NCBI RefSeq assembly: GCF_001676615.1
Contig: NZ_LYXZ01000053.1
Location: forward strand, 45,629 to 109,628
Source of the DNA: Labrys sp. WJW
Lineage (GTDB): Bacteria; Pseudomonadota; Alphaproteobacteria; Rhizobiales; Labraceae
DNA length: 64,000 bases
Reading direction: 5' to 3'
Every line of letters begins with the position of its first letter. The stretch's first letter is position 1. Below are positions 42,483 through 50,940 of this stretch, in pieces. A program made the translations under genes and the position numbers. The notes beneath the pieces were generated by a model. That model was given only the letters and a program-made list of their open reading frames with translations, was not told where the DNA came from and did not search any database.

Positions 42483-43781
42483 TCACAAGCTTCCCGATAG
42501 AACTTCGTAAGCGCCCGGATTGGCGAGATCCGCCTGTTGCACCATGCCGGCCGTCCGCACTTCGTTGGAAACCACCTGGCGCTTGATGCCGGCGCCGTCG
42601 CGCGAGCCGCTCTGGAAATTCACGCGCACCACCAGCTTGCCGAGGCGGGGATCGCCCGGCACGTCGAACACATAGACGAGCGCCGGATCCTGCTTGTCGA
42701 GGAGCACCGCCTTTGCCTGGCTGAGCGTCAGGGGCAGCTCGCGCAGGAAATCTGTGGGGACAGTCTTCCCCGCCGCCGCCTTGGCCGCGCGCATCATGTG
42801 CTGGACAACCTGCATCTGGATCGTGATGGCGCCTGTCCTCGGGGCAACGCCGCGCGCGGTGAGCCCGTCGAGCGTGGCCTGGTCGATGGCGCCGACCGTC
42901 CACATCGAGCGCGACAGGGGCGCGCCGGCGGCGGCCTGGTCGAACCACTGGCTGAACTCGGTAGCGAGGGCACGAACCGGCCAGACCTTGTCGGCGACCC
43001 GTTGCGCGGTCAGTTGTGCCGGCGCCCCCGCCAGCGCGTCAGCAACAGGCGAGGCCTGCCAGCCGACTTTGCCAGGATTATAGCCCCAACCAGGATCAAT
43101 CCCTTCCGGCACATATAGGATCTCGCCGGTTCTCTTGTTCACATACGGTCGCATATCCAGGGTTGGCGGCTCCAGCTTGAGCTGGCCGCGAAGGCGTTGC
43201 ACATCGCGTTCGGAGAGACTTTGCAGCGTGCAGCGGCAGCGCCAGCCGCAGGGCGGTGCCCAATAGTTCCAGAACGGATGATCGATCGGAAGGCAGACAT
43301 TGTGCCTGGCCGCATGAGCCGGCCGGGTCCTGCCGTCCATGATGGCGACATAGCGAAGATAGGGGCGCAGGGCCTTATTGCGCTCGAACTGTGCCCAATG
43401 GCCGGCGGCATAGGAGACGCGCATGTTCGCGTCGAAGATCGTCTGAAGGCGCCTGGTGGAACCAAGCTGGACTTCATCGATCGCGCCTGTGAGTGGATCG
43501 GCGACCGCCTTCTTGCCCCACCATCCCTTGGCCTGGAGCACCGGCGTCAGATCCTTGGCGAAGTCGCGGAAGGTTTTTCCCTCCTTCAATGCCTCTTCGA
43601 GCGACGAATAAATATCGTTCAAAATGTCGAAGCCGGCCGATTTCGCGACGGTGAAAGAGCGTGCGTGATCTTCCTGCCAAGCATCCTCCCAGGAGAAGGT
43701 CGGCGCGAGTTGGCCGCCGCGTGCCTTGAAAGCGGCGATCGCCTCGCGTGGCGGCAATGGGGTGAGATCGGCCTCCGCCAT
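42483..43781 (-). CDS. Phage head morphogenesis protein (Mu gpF-like)
   Basis: 432 residues. The N-terminal helical part, then Tyr-Ala-Ala-Gly-His-Trp-Ala-Gln-Phe-Glu-Arg, Arg-Tyr-Val-Ala-Ile-Met-Asp-Gly-Arg-Thr-Arg-Pro-Ala-His and Pro-Pro-Cys-Gly-Trp-Arg-Cys-Arg-Cys-Thr (about 120-190), are the Phage_Mu_F (SPP1 gp7-type) signatures. The C-terminal about 150 residues form an extra domain beginning after a linker. It is a minor head protein bound near the portal. Confidence 0.88.
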   Translation of the reverse strand: MAEADLTPLPPREAIAAFKARGGQLAPTFSWEDAWQEDHARSFTVAKSAGFDILNDIYSSLEEALKEGKTFRDFAKDLTPVLQAKGWWGKKAVADPLTGAIDEVQLGSTRRLQTIFDANMRVSYAAGHWAQFERNKALRPYLRYVAIMDGRTRPAHAARHNVCLPIDHPFWNYWAPPCGWRCRCTLQSLSERDVQRLRGQLKLEPPTLDMRPYVNKRTGEILYVPEGIDPGWGYNPGKVGWQASPVADALAGAPAQLTAQRVADKVWPVRALATEFSQWFDQAAAGAPLSRSMWTVGAIDQATLDGLTARGVAPRTGAITIQMQVVQHMMRAAKAAAGKTVPTDFLRELPLTLSQAKAVLLDKQDPALVYVFDVPGDPRLGKLVVRVNFQSGSRDGAGIKRQVVSNEVRTAGMVQQADLANPGAYEVLSGSL

Positions 43782-43782
43782 G

Positions 43783-45360
43783 TCAGCTCGCCGCCGGCGG
43801 GATCAGGGACTGGTTGCCCTCGCCAGCGAGCCGTGCCGCAAAGATGCTCCGCGCCAGCTTTTCGGCCATGGCGTCGACATTCATGCCGGCAAGGTGCCGG
43901 GCCAGGATCAACTGGGCATCCTCCAGCGACGTCGCATCGGCGAGCTGCTCGGCCAGCCCTTCGATCATCGGCGCCACCAACGGCTCCCAACCCATGTCGG
44001 CAAGGGTTTCCTCGATCGAGCTATCGACCGCGTCCTGCCCATGTGTCGCACTGATCGGCGTCTGCGCTGCCTGGGTAGCGATCGATTGAGCCCCCGATGC
44101 CGCCGGCGCCGGCAATGCTGGAGCGCCGAGCAGCTCGGCGTCCTTCTCCGGCTCGCTGAAACCCAGCCTGTCGCGGACCTCGCTCATCTGGACCTTGAGG
44201 CCGATCGGCACGAGCTGCGAGAGCCGCGTTGCCATGGCATTGAGGTCCTCGGCCTCTTCGTCGCCGATGCGGGCACGCGGATAAGCCTTCTGCGGCCCAT
44301 ATTCGAGATCGACCCAGATGCGGATCAGGTCGCGATTGATGATAGCCGAGAGAGCCTTGGCGTCGGCCGCCTCGATATCCTCCTGCACCTGGCGGTGCTC
44401 CTGACCGACCGCGTGACCGCCGGCGATCGCATCCGTGGTTGCCGTCTGGCCCAGCACGCCCTTGGAGATCTGCTGGTCCATCCAGTCCGCCCGCTCCTTG
44501 TAGAGTGCGCTGCTCTGGCCGGCCGGTGCCGAGATCAGCTCGATCCCCATCGACTCGGGAACGATGGCGGCGCAATCGCCGGCGATATTCGCCACTGCCC
44601 GCCAAAGGACATCCTTTTGATCGTCGGTGGCGCTGGCGTCGTATTTACCTATGCGGATCGGTTGGCCATAGGTCTGGGTGAAGATCGTCCAGTCGCGGAC
44701 GGTGAACGCTTTGAACATCCAGCACCAGGCCGCAATGCGCGCGATGCCGGAGCGGATCGGCAGGCCGGATTTGGCCTTGATCGACGCCTGGATGAACTTG
44801 GCCGCCGGCAGCGGTGTCCAGCCTTGCTCGGTCCGCAGGAGCGGCGTGCGCCCGTCGACGCGATCGAACTGAAACCACCTCGGGTCGCGCCATTCCAGCC
44901 GCGCCGGCTGCCACTGCCCTTCGGACGTGTCCCAGATGATCTCCGTAAAGCTGACGCCCTTGCCGATCGCGTCAAGGATATCGAACAGCTCGTCCTGCAG
45001 CTCGTCACGCAACAGCCAGGTCTTCACCATGTCGGCGATTTCGAGATCCTTCGCGGAATCCGAGGCGGCGTCGACATTGATGGCGAGCTGGGAGACCGAG
45101 CGACGGCGGGTGCCGAGCACGCCGACATAGTGGAGATCGCGCTCCTCGATCTGTTCGGCCAGCTCCAAGTAACGCATCGGATCGCCGGCTTCGGCCTCGC
45201 GCAGAATATTTGCAAGGCGGTAAGGATCAAGGCCATCTGCGGGATGGCCGGTCTGCACCGAGCGCACGCCTGCAAGTGAAGGGCCAGCGATATCGGCCGT
45301 CAGGACCTCGCGCCGGAGCGGCTGACCATCCGGGCCGAGGATCTTCGAAACGGGAGCCAT
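43783..45360 (-). CDS. Portal protein (Mu gp29-like, DUF935)
   Basis: 525 residues. Ala-Gly-Val-Arg-Ser near the start, Gly-Asp-Pro-Met-Arg-Tyr-Leu-Glu-Leu-Ala, Leu-Gly-Thr-Arg-Arg (about 85), Glu-Ile-Ile-Trp (about 143), Arg-Ser-Gly-Ile-Ala-Arg and Tyr-Gly-Gln-Pro-Ile-Arg-Ile-Gly-Lys-Tyr (about 235) are the landmarks of DUF935 portal proteins. It forms the dodecameric DNA channel. The stop of the portal is one base from the start of the F-like gene. Confidence 0.9.
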   Translation of the reverse strand: MAPVSKILGPDGQPLRREVLTADIAGPSLAGVRSVQTGHPADGLDPYRLANILREAEAGDPMRYLELAEQIEERDLHYVGVLGTRRRSVSQLAINVDAASDSAKDLEIADMVKTWLLRDELQDELFDILDAIGKGVSFTEIIWDTSEGQWQPARLEWRDPRWFQFDRVDGRTPLLRTEQGWTPLPAAKFIQASIKAKSGLPIRSGIARIAAWCWMFKAFTVRDWTIFTQTYGQPIRIGKYDASATDDQKDVLWRAVANIAGDCAAIVPESMGIELISAPAGQSSALYKERADWMDQQISKGVLGQTATTDAIAGGHAVGQEHRQVQEDIEAADAKALSAIINRDLIRIWVDLEYGPQKAYPRARIGDEEAEDLNAMATRLSQLVPIGLKVQMSEVRDRLGFSEPEKDAELLGAPALPAPAASGAQSIATQAAQTPISATHGQDAVDSSIEETLADMGWEPLVAPMIEGLAEQLADATSLEDAQLILARHLAGMNVDAMAEKLARSIFAARLAGEGNQSLIPPAAS

Positions 45361-45368
45361 GGTGCCTC

Positions 45369-47063
45369 CTAGAACATGGAGCCGCGAATCCGGACGCCGA
45401 GCGGTTGCCGATACGGATTGCGTTTGTTGTCATCGAGCGGGGGGCCGCCGTTGTGCCCCATTTGTGTGGGCGCGGCCGATCGGTACTCGTAAAGCTTGAT
45501 GGGCTGGAAGCTGGCGAAATGAGCGAGGGCCGCCGCGATCGCGGCGTCGGCGTGGCGCTTCTTCTTCTTGCCATCCGCTGCCGCTTCGCCCTTTTCGGTG
45601 CTGCGGATCGAGCTGGGACGGGCGATGCCGTCAATCATCTTGATCAGCTGGAAGTCGCCGGCGATATCGGCATGCCTGGGCAACGACATGCCCTCAGCTT
45701 CCAGCGTTGCCTTGAACTTCGGCATGTTGTCCCGGTACCAGTCGGCCGAGAACTTGAGCTGGAGGATCCGCTCCATGCCGTATTTCTGTGCCACGGCCTC
45801 GGCCAGGGCGGCGCCATTGCCGCCGGCGTCGAACACACCGCCCTGAAAGCGTGGCAGGCGATCGCAGACCCAGAAGACGACTTGCTCCTGTTGCTGGAAC
45901 GGGATGTTGCGCATCTCGACGATGAAGGGCGTGCGCCGGAACAAAGTCTTGGTGATTTGAAGTGGCCACAACACCGTCAGGTCCGCGACGCGGCCAAAGT
46001 CTTCGCCGACATAGCTTAGTAGCTCCTTGTCCAGCGTCTCGATCGCCTCGACCAGATTGGTCTCGCACCACATCCTGGCTGCAAGGGTTCGATCGAATTC
46101 GGAGGCAGCTGCGAACGAGGCCGGCATCTCCCAGCGGAACACGGGAATGTCTTTCGACATGCACTTCTCGATCACCGCCGGAAGGATCCAGGCGCCGGAG
46201 CCCTCAGCCGGGATGCAGAAAAGCTCTTCGTCGGCGCCGTCGCCGTAGTCGTCGATCACGCCCTGGCGCCATTCCGCCTCGGCCTCGGGCGACCATTCGG
46301 CCCCCTTGCGCAGGCAGATCCGCTGATAGAGGCCCTCTCGCAAGGCTTCATCAAAGTCGATCCGGACGAGGCCATAGCGTTTCTGGCCGCTGCGGATCTC
46401 CTTGATCTTCTGGTTGAAGGCGTTCTGTTCACCGTCATGGGTGGAGATCACGACGATCATCCCGCCCCAAATCGTCAACGCCATAGCTGCCTTCAGAAGC
46501 GCTTCCAGATTGTCGTGGAAAGCCGCTTCGTCGATAAGCACATAGCCCTGCTTTCCGCGCAGGGAGCGAGGCGATGACGGTAGGGCAACGATGGCAAAGC
46601 CCGATGCGAATGTGATGCGGAAGGCCTTGATTTCCCGCGTTTCGCCGGTTTCCGGATCGAAGTCCTCGAAGATATACTCGTCGTCGATTTCGCTGGCGGC
46701 CTTGCCGAACAGCTTGGCCCACATCCCACAGACGTCGATGAACTCGCGGGCCATTTCGAGATTGTAGCCGATGTACCAGCTATCCATTCCGCCGGCGGCA
46801 TGTTCGGAAGCCGAGACAAGTACAGCGTCGGATGCAAAGGCCCAGGTCAGGCCAGTGCGGCGGGATTTCTCGATGAAGGTGACAGTGTGGAGCAGTCGCG
46901 CCCGGATGGCGCGCTTCTGATAAGCCAGAAGAATGCTATCGGGGTCGAGCCCAGCCAAGGCGTCCGGCAGGCCAAAGAGAGAGGTTCGGCGCAGCTCGGC
47001 CCATTCCGCCGCCGTCACCGCCCGGCCGACTTTGAACAGTTCTCCGTCCGGAAGCGCGCTCAT
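45369..47063 (-). CDS. Terminase large subunit (Mu gp28-like)
   Basis: 564 residues. The ATPase part has a deviant Walker A (Glu-Lys66-Ser-Arg-Arg-Thr-Gly-Leu-Thr-Trp) and Walker B Tyr-Val-Leu-Ile-Asp178-Glu179. The C-terminal nuclease part includes Gly-Glu-Asp-Phe-Gly (about 350) and further acidic residues. It cuts and packages the transposed phage genome by headful, taking adjacent host DNA. It overlaps the gp27-like gene by an ATGA junction. Confidence 0.9.
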   Translation of the reverse strand: MSALPDGELFKVGRAVTAAEWAELRRTSLFGLPDALAGLDPDSILLAYQKRAIRARLLHTVTFIEKSRRTGLTWAFASDAVLVSASEHAAGGMDSWYIGYNLEMAREFIDVCGMWAKLFGKAASEIDDEYIFEDFDPETGETREIKAFRITFASGFAIVALPSSPRSLRGKQGYVLIDEAAFHDNLEALLKAAMALTIWGGMIVVISTHDGEQNAFNQKIKEIRSGQKRYGLVRIDFDEALREGLYQRICLRKGAEWSPEAEAEWRQGVIDDYGDGADEELFCIPAEGSGAWILPAVIEKCMSKDIPVFRWEMPASFAAASEFDRTLAARMWCETNLVEAIETLDKELLSYVGEDFGRVADLTVLWPLQITKTLFRRTPFIVEMRNIPFQQQEQVVFWVCDRLPRFQGGVFDAGGNGAALAEAVAQKYGMERILQLKFSADWYRDNMPKFKATLEAEGMSLPRHADIAGDFQLIKMIDGIARPSSIRSTEKGEAAADGKKKKRHADAAIAAALAHFASFQPIKLYEYRSAAPTQMGHNGGPPLDDNKRNPYRQPLGVRIRGSMF

Positions 47064-47638
47064 TCCTTCGCACCCTTGGGCGATGTCTCGATGCCGAGGA
47101 ACTCATGGCGCAGCCGGTCGACGGTTTCACGGGACAGGCCCTGCTTCTTGGCCACCATGGCGATCGCCTTGCTGGCCTTGGCATCGAACTCCTGTTTGAG
47201 TTTCTGGCGCCGCTCGCTGGAAACCTTCTGGGCCGACACGGTCGAGGCGAAGGCGCGGGCCAGTTCCATGGCCTGCTTTGGGGTGCGATCTCCGCCGGTG
47301 TCTTGCAGCAGCTCGATGATCAGCGTCTTCAAAAACTCGCCCAGGATGATGTTGTTCTCGTCGACGTCCTCTGCATCGAACTGGGTGGCGAGCCCCTTGA
47401 ACATGGCACGCGCCTCCTGGACGCGGCTTTGCGTCCGCGCCAGGAAGATCGCCCTGCGATTGAAGGCCGACTTGGAAATGAGGGGCAGGCCCTTGTCAGC
47501 GAGCCTGCCGTTGAATTCCTCCAGGATCTCGCCCTGGGTGCGCTTGCGCTCGGCGAGCTGCTGGCAAACCCAGATGACGTCTTCCTCTGCCTCTTCTGGC
47601 AGGAGGTCAATCGAGCCCAGGCGTCCCCGGCCGGCCAT
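47060..47638 (-). CDS. Gp27-like (DUF3486) protein, likely small terminase
   Basis: 192 residues. The start Arg-Gly-Arg-Leu-Gly-Ser-Ile-Asp-Leu-Leu-Pro and Ile-Leu-Glu-Glu-Phe-Asn, with a putative helix-turn-helix near 30-60 (Leu-Pro-Leu-Ile-Ser-Lys-Ser-Ala-Phe-Asn-Arg), are the DUF3486 signature. Lies directly before the large terminase, so DNA recognition for packaging is the probable role. Confidence 0.82.
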   Translation of the reverse strand: MAGRGRLGSIDLLPEEAEEDVIWVCQQLAERKRTQGEILEEFNGRLADKGLPLISKSAFNRRAIFLARTQSRVQEARAMFKGLATQFDAEDVDENNIILGEFLKTLIIELLQDTGGDRTPKQAMELARAFASTVSAQKVSSERRQKLKQEFDAKASKAIAMVAKKQGLSRETVDRLRHEFLGIETSPKGAKE

Positions 47639-47639
47639 A

Positions 47640-47942
47640 TCAAGGCTCCACGCGTGAAGGTGCCTTGACCCCGGCTATGATCTCTTCCCGATCTACGTGC
47701 CTTTGCCCCTTCTTGGTCAAAGTTGCGATCTGGACCGACCCCGCCTCCCTCACGATCACAGCGCCCATGGCGGCAAGGAACGACAGCTGATCGTGCACCC
47801 ACTCACGCGGCCGGCGCGGGATGCCATAGGTCTTGAGCTCATCGTGGAGCAGGGATGAGTTCAAATGCCCATCGATCTGCTCGGCCAGGGAACGCAGGAT
47901 AATAAGGCGCGCCTCTTCCTGGAGTTTTTTCTCGAAGCTCAT
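47640..47942 (-). CDS. Gp26-like phage protein
   Basis: 100 residues resembling the winged-helix-like small proteins encoded before Mu gp27 (Ile-Leu-Arg-Ser-Leu-Ala-Glu-Gln, Tyr-Gly-Ile-Pro-Arg-Arg-Pro-Arg-Glu-Trp-Val, Gln-Leu-Ser-Phe-Leu-Ala). Function unknown; order in the head module supports it. One base separates it from the gp27 gene. Confidence 0.75.
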   Translation of the reverse strand: MSFEKKLQEEARLIILRSLAEQIDGHLNSSLLHDELKTYGIPRRPREWVHDQLSFLAAMGAVIVREAGSVQIATLTKKGQRHVDREEIIAGVKAPSRVEP

Positions 47943-48271
47943 CGTTTGTTTGCCTGGTCAAGGAGGAATTCCTGAAGCCGATCACCCACCGCACCGATCG
48001 GCTTCAAGCGCTCTGTTAGAACTTCCATGTCGCCTTGCAGGCGGGTCATGGCCAGTTCCATGCGGTGGAAACCGGAGGCACTCGGGAGGTGCAGCATCTC
48101 GGTTTCGATCTTGGTGAGGCGGACTTCCAGCAGGTCCACGCGGTCATGGATCTTACCGATCTCGGCCGCTGAGGCCCGCGAACGCGAAGTCACCCAAGTG
48201 TAGATCAGCGATATGATCGTGAGGATGCCCAGGACGATGCTGATTGCGCTCTGGGTCGAAGCCAGATCCAT
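47939..48271 (-). CDS. Gp25-like (DUF2730) membrane-anchored protein
   Basis: 110 residues from ATG 48271, preceded by GGAAAGGCGA. One N-terminal membrane segment (about 8-30) is followed by an amphipathic coiled coil with Val-Asp-Leu-Leu-Glu-Val-Arg-Leu-Thr-Lys-Ile-Glu, the DUF2730 pattern of Mu gp25. Role unknown; consistently encoded between lysis and terminase genes. Confidence 0.75.
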   Translation of the reverse strand: MDLASTQSAISIVLGILTIISLIYTWVTSRSRASAAEIGKIHDRVDLLEVRLTKIETEMLHLPSASGFHRMELAMTRLQGDMEVLTERLKPIGAVGDRLQEFLLDQANKR

Positions 48272-48573
48272 CAATTCGCCTTTCCACGGCAGATGCGGGC
48301 GCCATCGTCCAGGCGCTCCCATTCGGTTGCGAGCACGTCGAGGCCAGCGGCCGGCGGCGCGGATTCGAGATAGCCGGCGATCCGCCTTGCATTGCCGTCG
48401 CTGGTGGGCGTCGGGCAGATCGGCGCCATGGCGGCCCGGCGCTGAGCCTTGGCTTCAGCGGCCTGCGCTGCCGTCGCCCTGACCACTGGTCTGGTCGCCA
48501 AGTCGCTTGCGCAACCTTGCAGCGACATCGCGAGCACCACCGCGATCGAGAGCATTGTTCGCCGCCTGAGCAT
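48271..48573 (-). CDS. Small lipoprotein, Rz1-like outer spanin candidate
   Basis: 100 residues from ATG 48573 (GGAG about 7 nt upstream). An Arg-rich n-region, a hydrophobic core and a lipobox Leu-Gln-Gly-Cys near 20 predict a lipoprotein. Its 5' third overlaps the preceding membrane-protein gene in another frame, the arrangement of Rz/Rz1. Two later Cys residues are unusual for Rz1. Function inferred from position after the endolysin. Confidence 0.55.
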   Translation of the reverse strand: MLRRRTMLSIAVVLAMSLQGCASDLATRPVVRATAAQAAEAKAQRRAAMAPICPTPTSDGNARRIAGYLESAPPAAGLDVLATEWERLDDGARICRGKAN

Positions 48574-48727
48574 CGGCCGTCTCCGCAATGTCCTGGCTTG
48601 TGTCGGCGGCGGCCTTGTCGACCGCCCCCTGTTTGATGTCCTGGTCCGCCCTGTCATCCTTCCAGGCCGCGAGGAACATGTTGCCGAGCGCGGCGAGGAA
48701 GGAGCTGAACAGGGCGGACCAGGACAT
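48455..48727 (-). CDS. Small membrane protein, Rz-like inner spanin candidate
   Basis: 90 residues: a hydrophobic N-terminal segment (about 5-22) and a hydrophilic helical remainder rich in Ala, Asp and Gln. The following lipoprotein gene starts inside it. The topology (anchor plus periplasmic helix) suits an i-spanin, although it is short and its sequence is not recognised. Confidence 0.5.
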   Translation of the reverse strand: MSWSALFSSFLAALGNMFLAAWKDDRADQDIKQGAVDKAAADTSQDIAETADAQAANNALDRGGARDVAARLRKRLGDQTSGQGDGSAGR

Positions 48728-48735
48728 GACGCGCC

Positions 48736-49455
48736 TTACTGGGTGTTGGCCGGCGCCGGGGCGGCCGGCACCTGGTTGGCGGGATTCAGCGGCTGGATGC
48801 CGAACAGTTCGGCAAGCTTGGCGTCGATCTTGACTTCGAGGGCATCGCCGGCCAGGCCGAAATAGTTCAAGGCATCGGGCACCACGGCCTCAACGTAACT
48901 GGCGGCCTTGGCGAGCGCCTCCGATTTGGCGACGCCCTTGGCGACCGCGTTCATGACCAGGGTTGCGGCAGTACCTGCAGCTTTCTCGATCGCGTCGCGG
49001 TGCCCCATCTCGATCGAGCGGATGGAGGCTTCGACCTGGAGGCCGGTTCGCTTCTGGAAGACGAAGGCGATCCAGCCGATGAGGGACATCGCGGCGGCGG
49101 TGAACGCCGAGGTCAGGATCTCGGTAAACCCCGAGGCCGCCGGCGCCGTAGCGGTCTGGGCTAAGGCGGGGCTGCACAGGGCGAGCAAAGCGATAGGCAC
49201 CGTGACAAGCCCGGATAGCCAGAGATCGCGGAGTTTCTCCTGGATGGGCTTGTACTGGAGAAAGAGCACGACCGCGCTCGCCAACACGATCGCGAGGGGC
49301 TGATCGAAGAAGGCGAAGATGGCCTGGCCGGGATCGCTGGCCGTCAGAAAGACGCCGGCGACGGCCAGGGCAACGATCATCAACGCCGTGTAGACCGGCA
49401 TCAAATAGCGACCCAGCAGGTAGTGGCCTACGAGGCCGATCATTTTCGCACGCAT
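48736..49455 (-). CDS. Phage membrane protein, holin candidate
   Basis: 239 residues from ATG 49455, with GAGGAT about 6 nt upstream. Hydrophobic segments at about 20-38, 48-66, 80-98 and 113-131, then a long helical tail ending in a Pro/Ala-rich stretch. It follows the endolysin by 14 bp and precedes the spanin candidates, so a holin or other lysis role is plausible. It is longer than most holins. Confidence 0.6.
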   Translation of the reverse strand: MRAKMIGLVGHYLLGRYLMPVYTALMIVALAVAGVFLTASDPGQAIFAFFDQPLAIVLASAVVLFLQYKPIQEKLRDLWLSGLVTVPIALLALCSPALAQTATAPAASGFTEILTSAFTAAAMSLIGWIAFVFQKRTGLQVEASIRSIEMGHRDAIEKAAGTAATLVMNAVAKGVAKSEALAKAASYVEAVVPDALNYFGLAGDALEVKIDAKLAELFGIQPLNPANQVPAAPAPANTQ

Positions 49456-49469
49456 GGTGGATCCTCGGT

Positions 49470-50297
49470 TCAAGCGGCGATCGCCGTGATGGCGTCGCCA
49501 GGGAGCGGGTGAAGGGCGATGACGGGGCCTTTGCCGATGGCCTTGAGGGCAGCGGCGATCGCCGACCTGGTCGCAGGGCCGACTTTGCCGTCGGCGGTCA
49601 GAGCATGGCTGCCCTGGAAGGCGAGCACGGCCTTTTCCGTTTCGCTGCCGAAGTCGCCGTCCACGCCGATCCGGTAGCCGAGGGCGGCCAAATCGGTCTG
49701 CAGCGAGCGGACGGCATCCGGGAAGGCACAGCCACGCTTGAGCAGTACACCGATCGCGACCGCCGCGTTGTCGTTCGCGTGGGCCGTGGCGGAGCCGGTG
49801 ACGTAGGCGTTGGCCAGGAAGGTTTCGCGTTCGGCCTTGCGCCTGGTAACGAGGCCGCCCAGGACATGGCCATTTGCCTTGACCCACATGAGGAAGGCGT
49901 CGGCAGCTCCGGCCCGGTCCCCGGCATTCAAGCGCCGAACGACGCTCGATCCTGCGAAATTCTTGCCGCCAATATTGAGGCACAAGCTGACCAGGGCGTC
50001 GAACTCGCCCTGCGAAACAGGCACCTTTACAGCGGCTTTGACGGCGTTTTCGAAGATGACCAGGTCATCGGCCAGGATGGCGAAAGCCCGCTCTCGCGTG
50101 ATGACCATGCCGGGCACAACGGTGGGCGGCCCCGCGAGCGCGGTATGGCCGATGCCGATGGTCCACGGTTTTCCGCCCGTGCCGGGATCCGGATAGGCCT
50201 TCAGCACGACGCCTTCAAACGAGGCAATCGCACCCTTGCCACGGGTCGAGGTTTTCAGGGCCGCATTGGCGGCGATCGCGGAAACAAGCTGTGCCAT
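49470..50297 (-). CDS. Endolysin: T4-type lysozyme with peptidoglycan-binding domain
   Basis: 275 residues. Glu28 (Ser-Phe-Glu-Gly), Asp37 in Tyr-Pro-Asp-Pro-Gly-Thr-Gly-Gly and Trp-Thr-Ile-Gly-Ile-Gly-His-Thr form the GH24 catalytic block; Gly-Gly-Leu-Val-Thr-Arg-Arg-Lys-Ala-Glu-Arg (about 150) closes the fold. Residues about 190-255 (Leu-Gln-Thr-Asp-Leu...Val-Asp-Gly-Asp-Phe-Gly, Val-Gly-Pro-Ala-Thr) are a PG_binding_1 repeat. There is no signal peptide, so a holin is needed. First gene behind the second late palindrome. Confidence 0.9.
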   Translation of the reverse strand: MAQLVSAIAANAALKTSTRGKGAIASFEGVVLKAYPDPGTGGKPWTIGIGHTALAGPPTVVPGMVITRERAFAILADDLVIFENAVKAAVKVPVSQGEFDALVSLCLNIGGKNFAGSSVVRRLNAGDRAGAADAFLMWVKANGHVLGGLVTRRKAERETFLANAYVTGSATAHANDNAAVAIGVLLKRGCAFPDAVRSLQTDLAALGYRIGVDGDFGSETEKAVLAFQGSHALTADGKVGPATRSAIAAALKAIGKGPVIALHPLPGDAITAIAA

Positions 50298-50328
50298 GGG
50301 GCCAGCAATGCCACCGCGCGCGCGTCGC

Positions 50329-50349
50329 GGGAGTTCCCCAGGCCTGGGG
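50329..50349 (-). promoter_or_regulatory. Putative late activator site of the lysis operon (Plys-like)
   Basis: CCCCAGGCCTGGGG (50336-50349) is a perfect 14-bp palindrome, followed on the minus strand by AACTCCC. The 20 bp at 50329-50348 are identical to 42160-42179. The palindrome lies 39 bp before the endolysin ATG and directly after the stop of the Mor-like activator gene. Confidence 0.65.
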
Positions 50350-50350
50350 T

Positions 50351-50731
50351 TTAGCGGAAAAGATCGAGCTGGCGGGAAGTAATTGGCTCGGCCGAGCCTT
50401 GCTCGAAGCCCTTGAGATACAGCCTGACAGTTTCGTCAGTCACGTGCAACCGGCGGGCGATCTTGGATTTCTTCCACCCGTAGGCGAACAATTGACGCGC
50501 AATCCACTGCTTTGCAACTGGAACCTTGATATGGCCGCGCCGCAGATGCTGGCCCAGGGCGCGCGCGTTCTCCAGCCCAATGGCCTGGGCGAGCGCTCCC
50601 TCTGGGCCGGGATCGCTATGCAGATGGATGGTGCCTCCGCCGAACTTCAAAAGAAACTGAATGGTCGGCTCGACGCCGATCGCATCGATATAGGTCTCGA
50701 CAAAATGCGGGGCTGGAATCCTCTTTGTCAT
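50351..50731 (-). CDS. mor: Mor-family transcription activator
   Basis: 126 residues. The C-terminal helix-turn-helix (about 80-115: Val-Ala-Lys-Gln-Trp-Ile-Ala-Arg-Gln-Leu, Lys-Ser-Lys-Ile-Ala-Arg-Arg-Leu-His-Val-Thr-Asp-Glu-Thr-Val) and the N-terminal dimer region match Mor/C proteins. In Mu, Mor switches on gene C, and C drives late promoters. Only one such gene is seen here, so it may act directly on the two palindromic late sites. It overlaps the preceding gene (ATGA). Confidence 0.82.
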   Translation of the reverse strand: MTKRIPAPHFVETYIDAIGVEPTIQFLLKFGGGTIHLHSDPGPEGALAQAIGLENARALGQHLRRGHIKVPVAKQWIARQLFAYGWKKSKIARRLHVTDETVRLYLKGFEQGSAEPITSRQLDLFR

Positions 50732-50940
50732 AGCTGGCTCTTCAAACGTGTTTCCAGCTCCAGGAGCTGGGCGGTGAGCATGGTCAGCTGATGCTGCAGG
50801 ATGATGCGGCGATGGCTGCAGACGGGCAGCGCCTGGATGCGGCCAACAAGTGCCTTCCTCGCTAGCTCCAGGCGCGCGGCTTCGCTGGCTTCAGGCCAGA
50901 TGAAAAGCGGAGCGGGAGCGAGCGAGGAAGCGTGTTTCAT
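50728..50940 (-). CDS. Small helical early protein
   Basis: 70 residues; after a Pro-rich start it is one long helix with Leu/Gln heptads (about 20-68). ATGA overlaps with both neighbours show coupled translation. Function unknown. Confidence 0.65.
   Translation of the reverse strand: MKHASSLAPAPLFIWPEASEAARLELARKALVGRIQALPVCSHRRIILQHQLTMLTAQLLELETRLKSQL

Noticed and set aside
42195..42500. Rightward frame in the gap before the protease gene
   Set aside because: Arg/Pro-rich noise, wrong strand for the late operon, no ribosome site.
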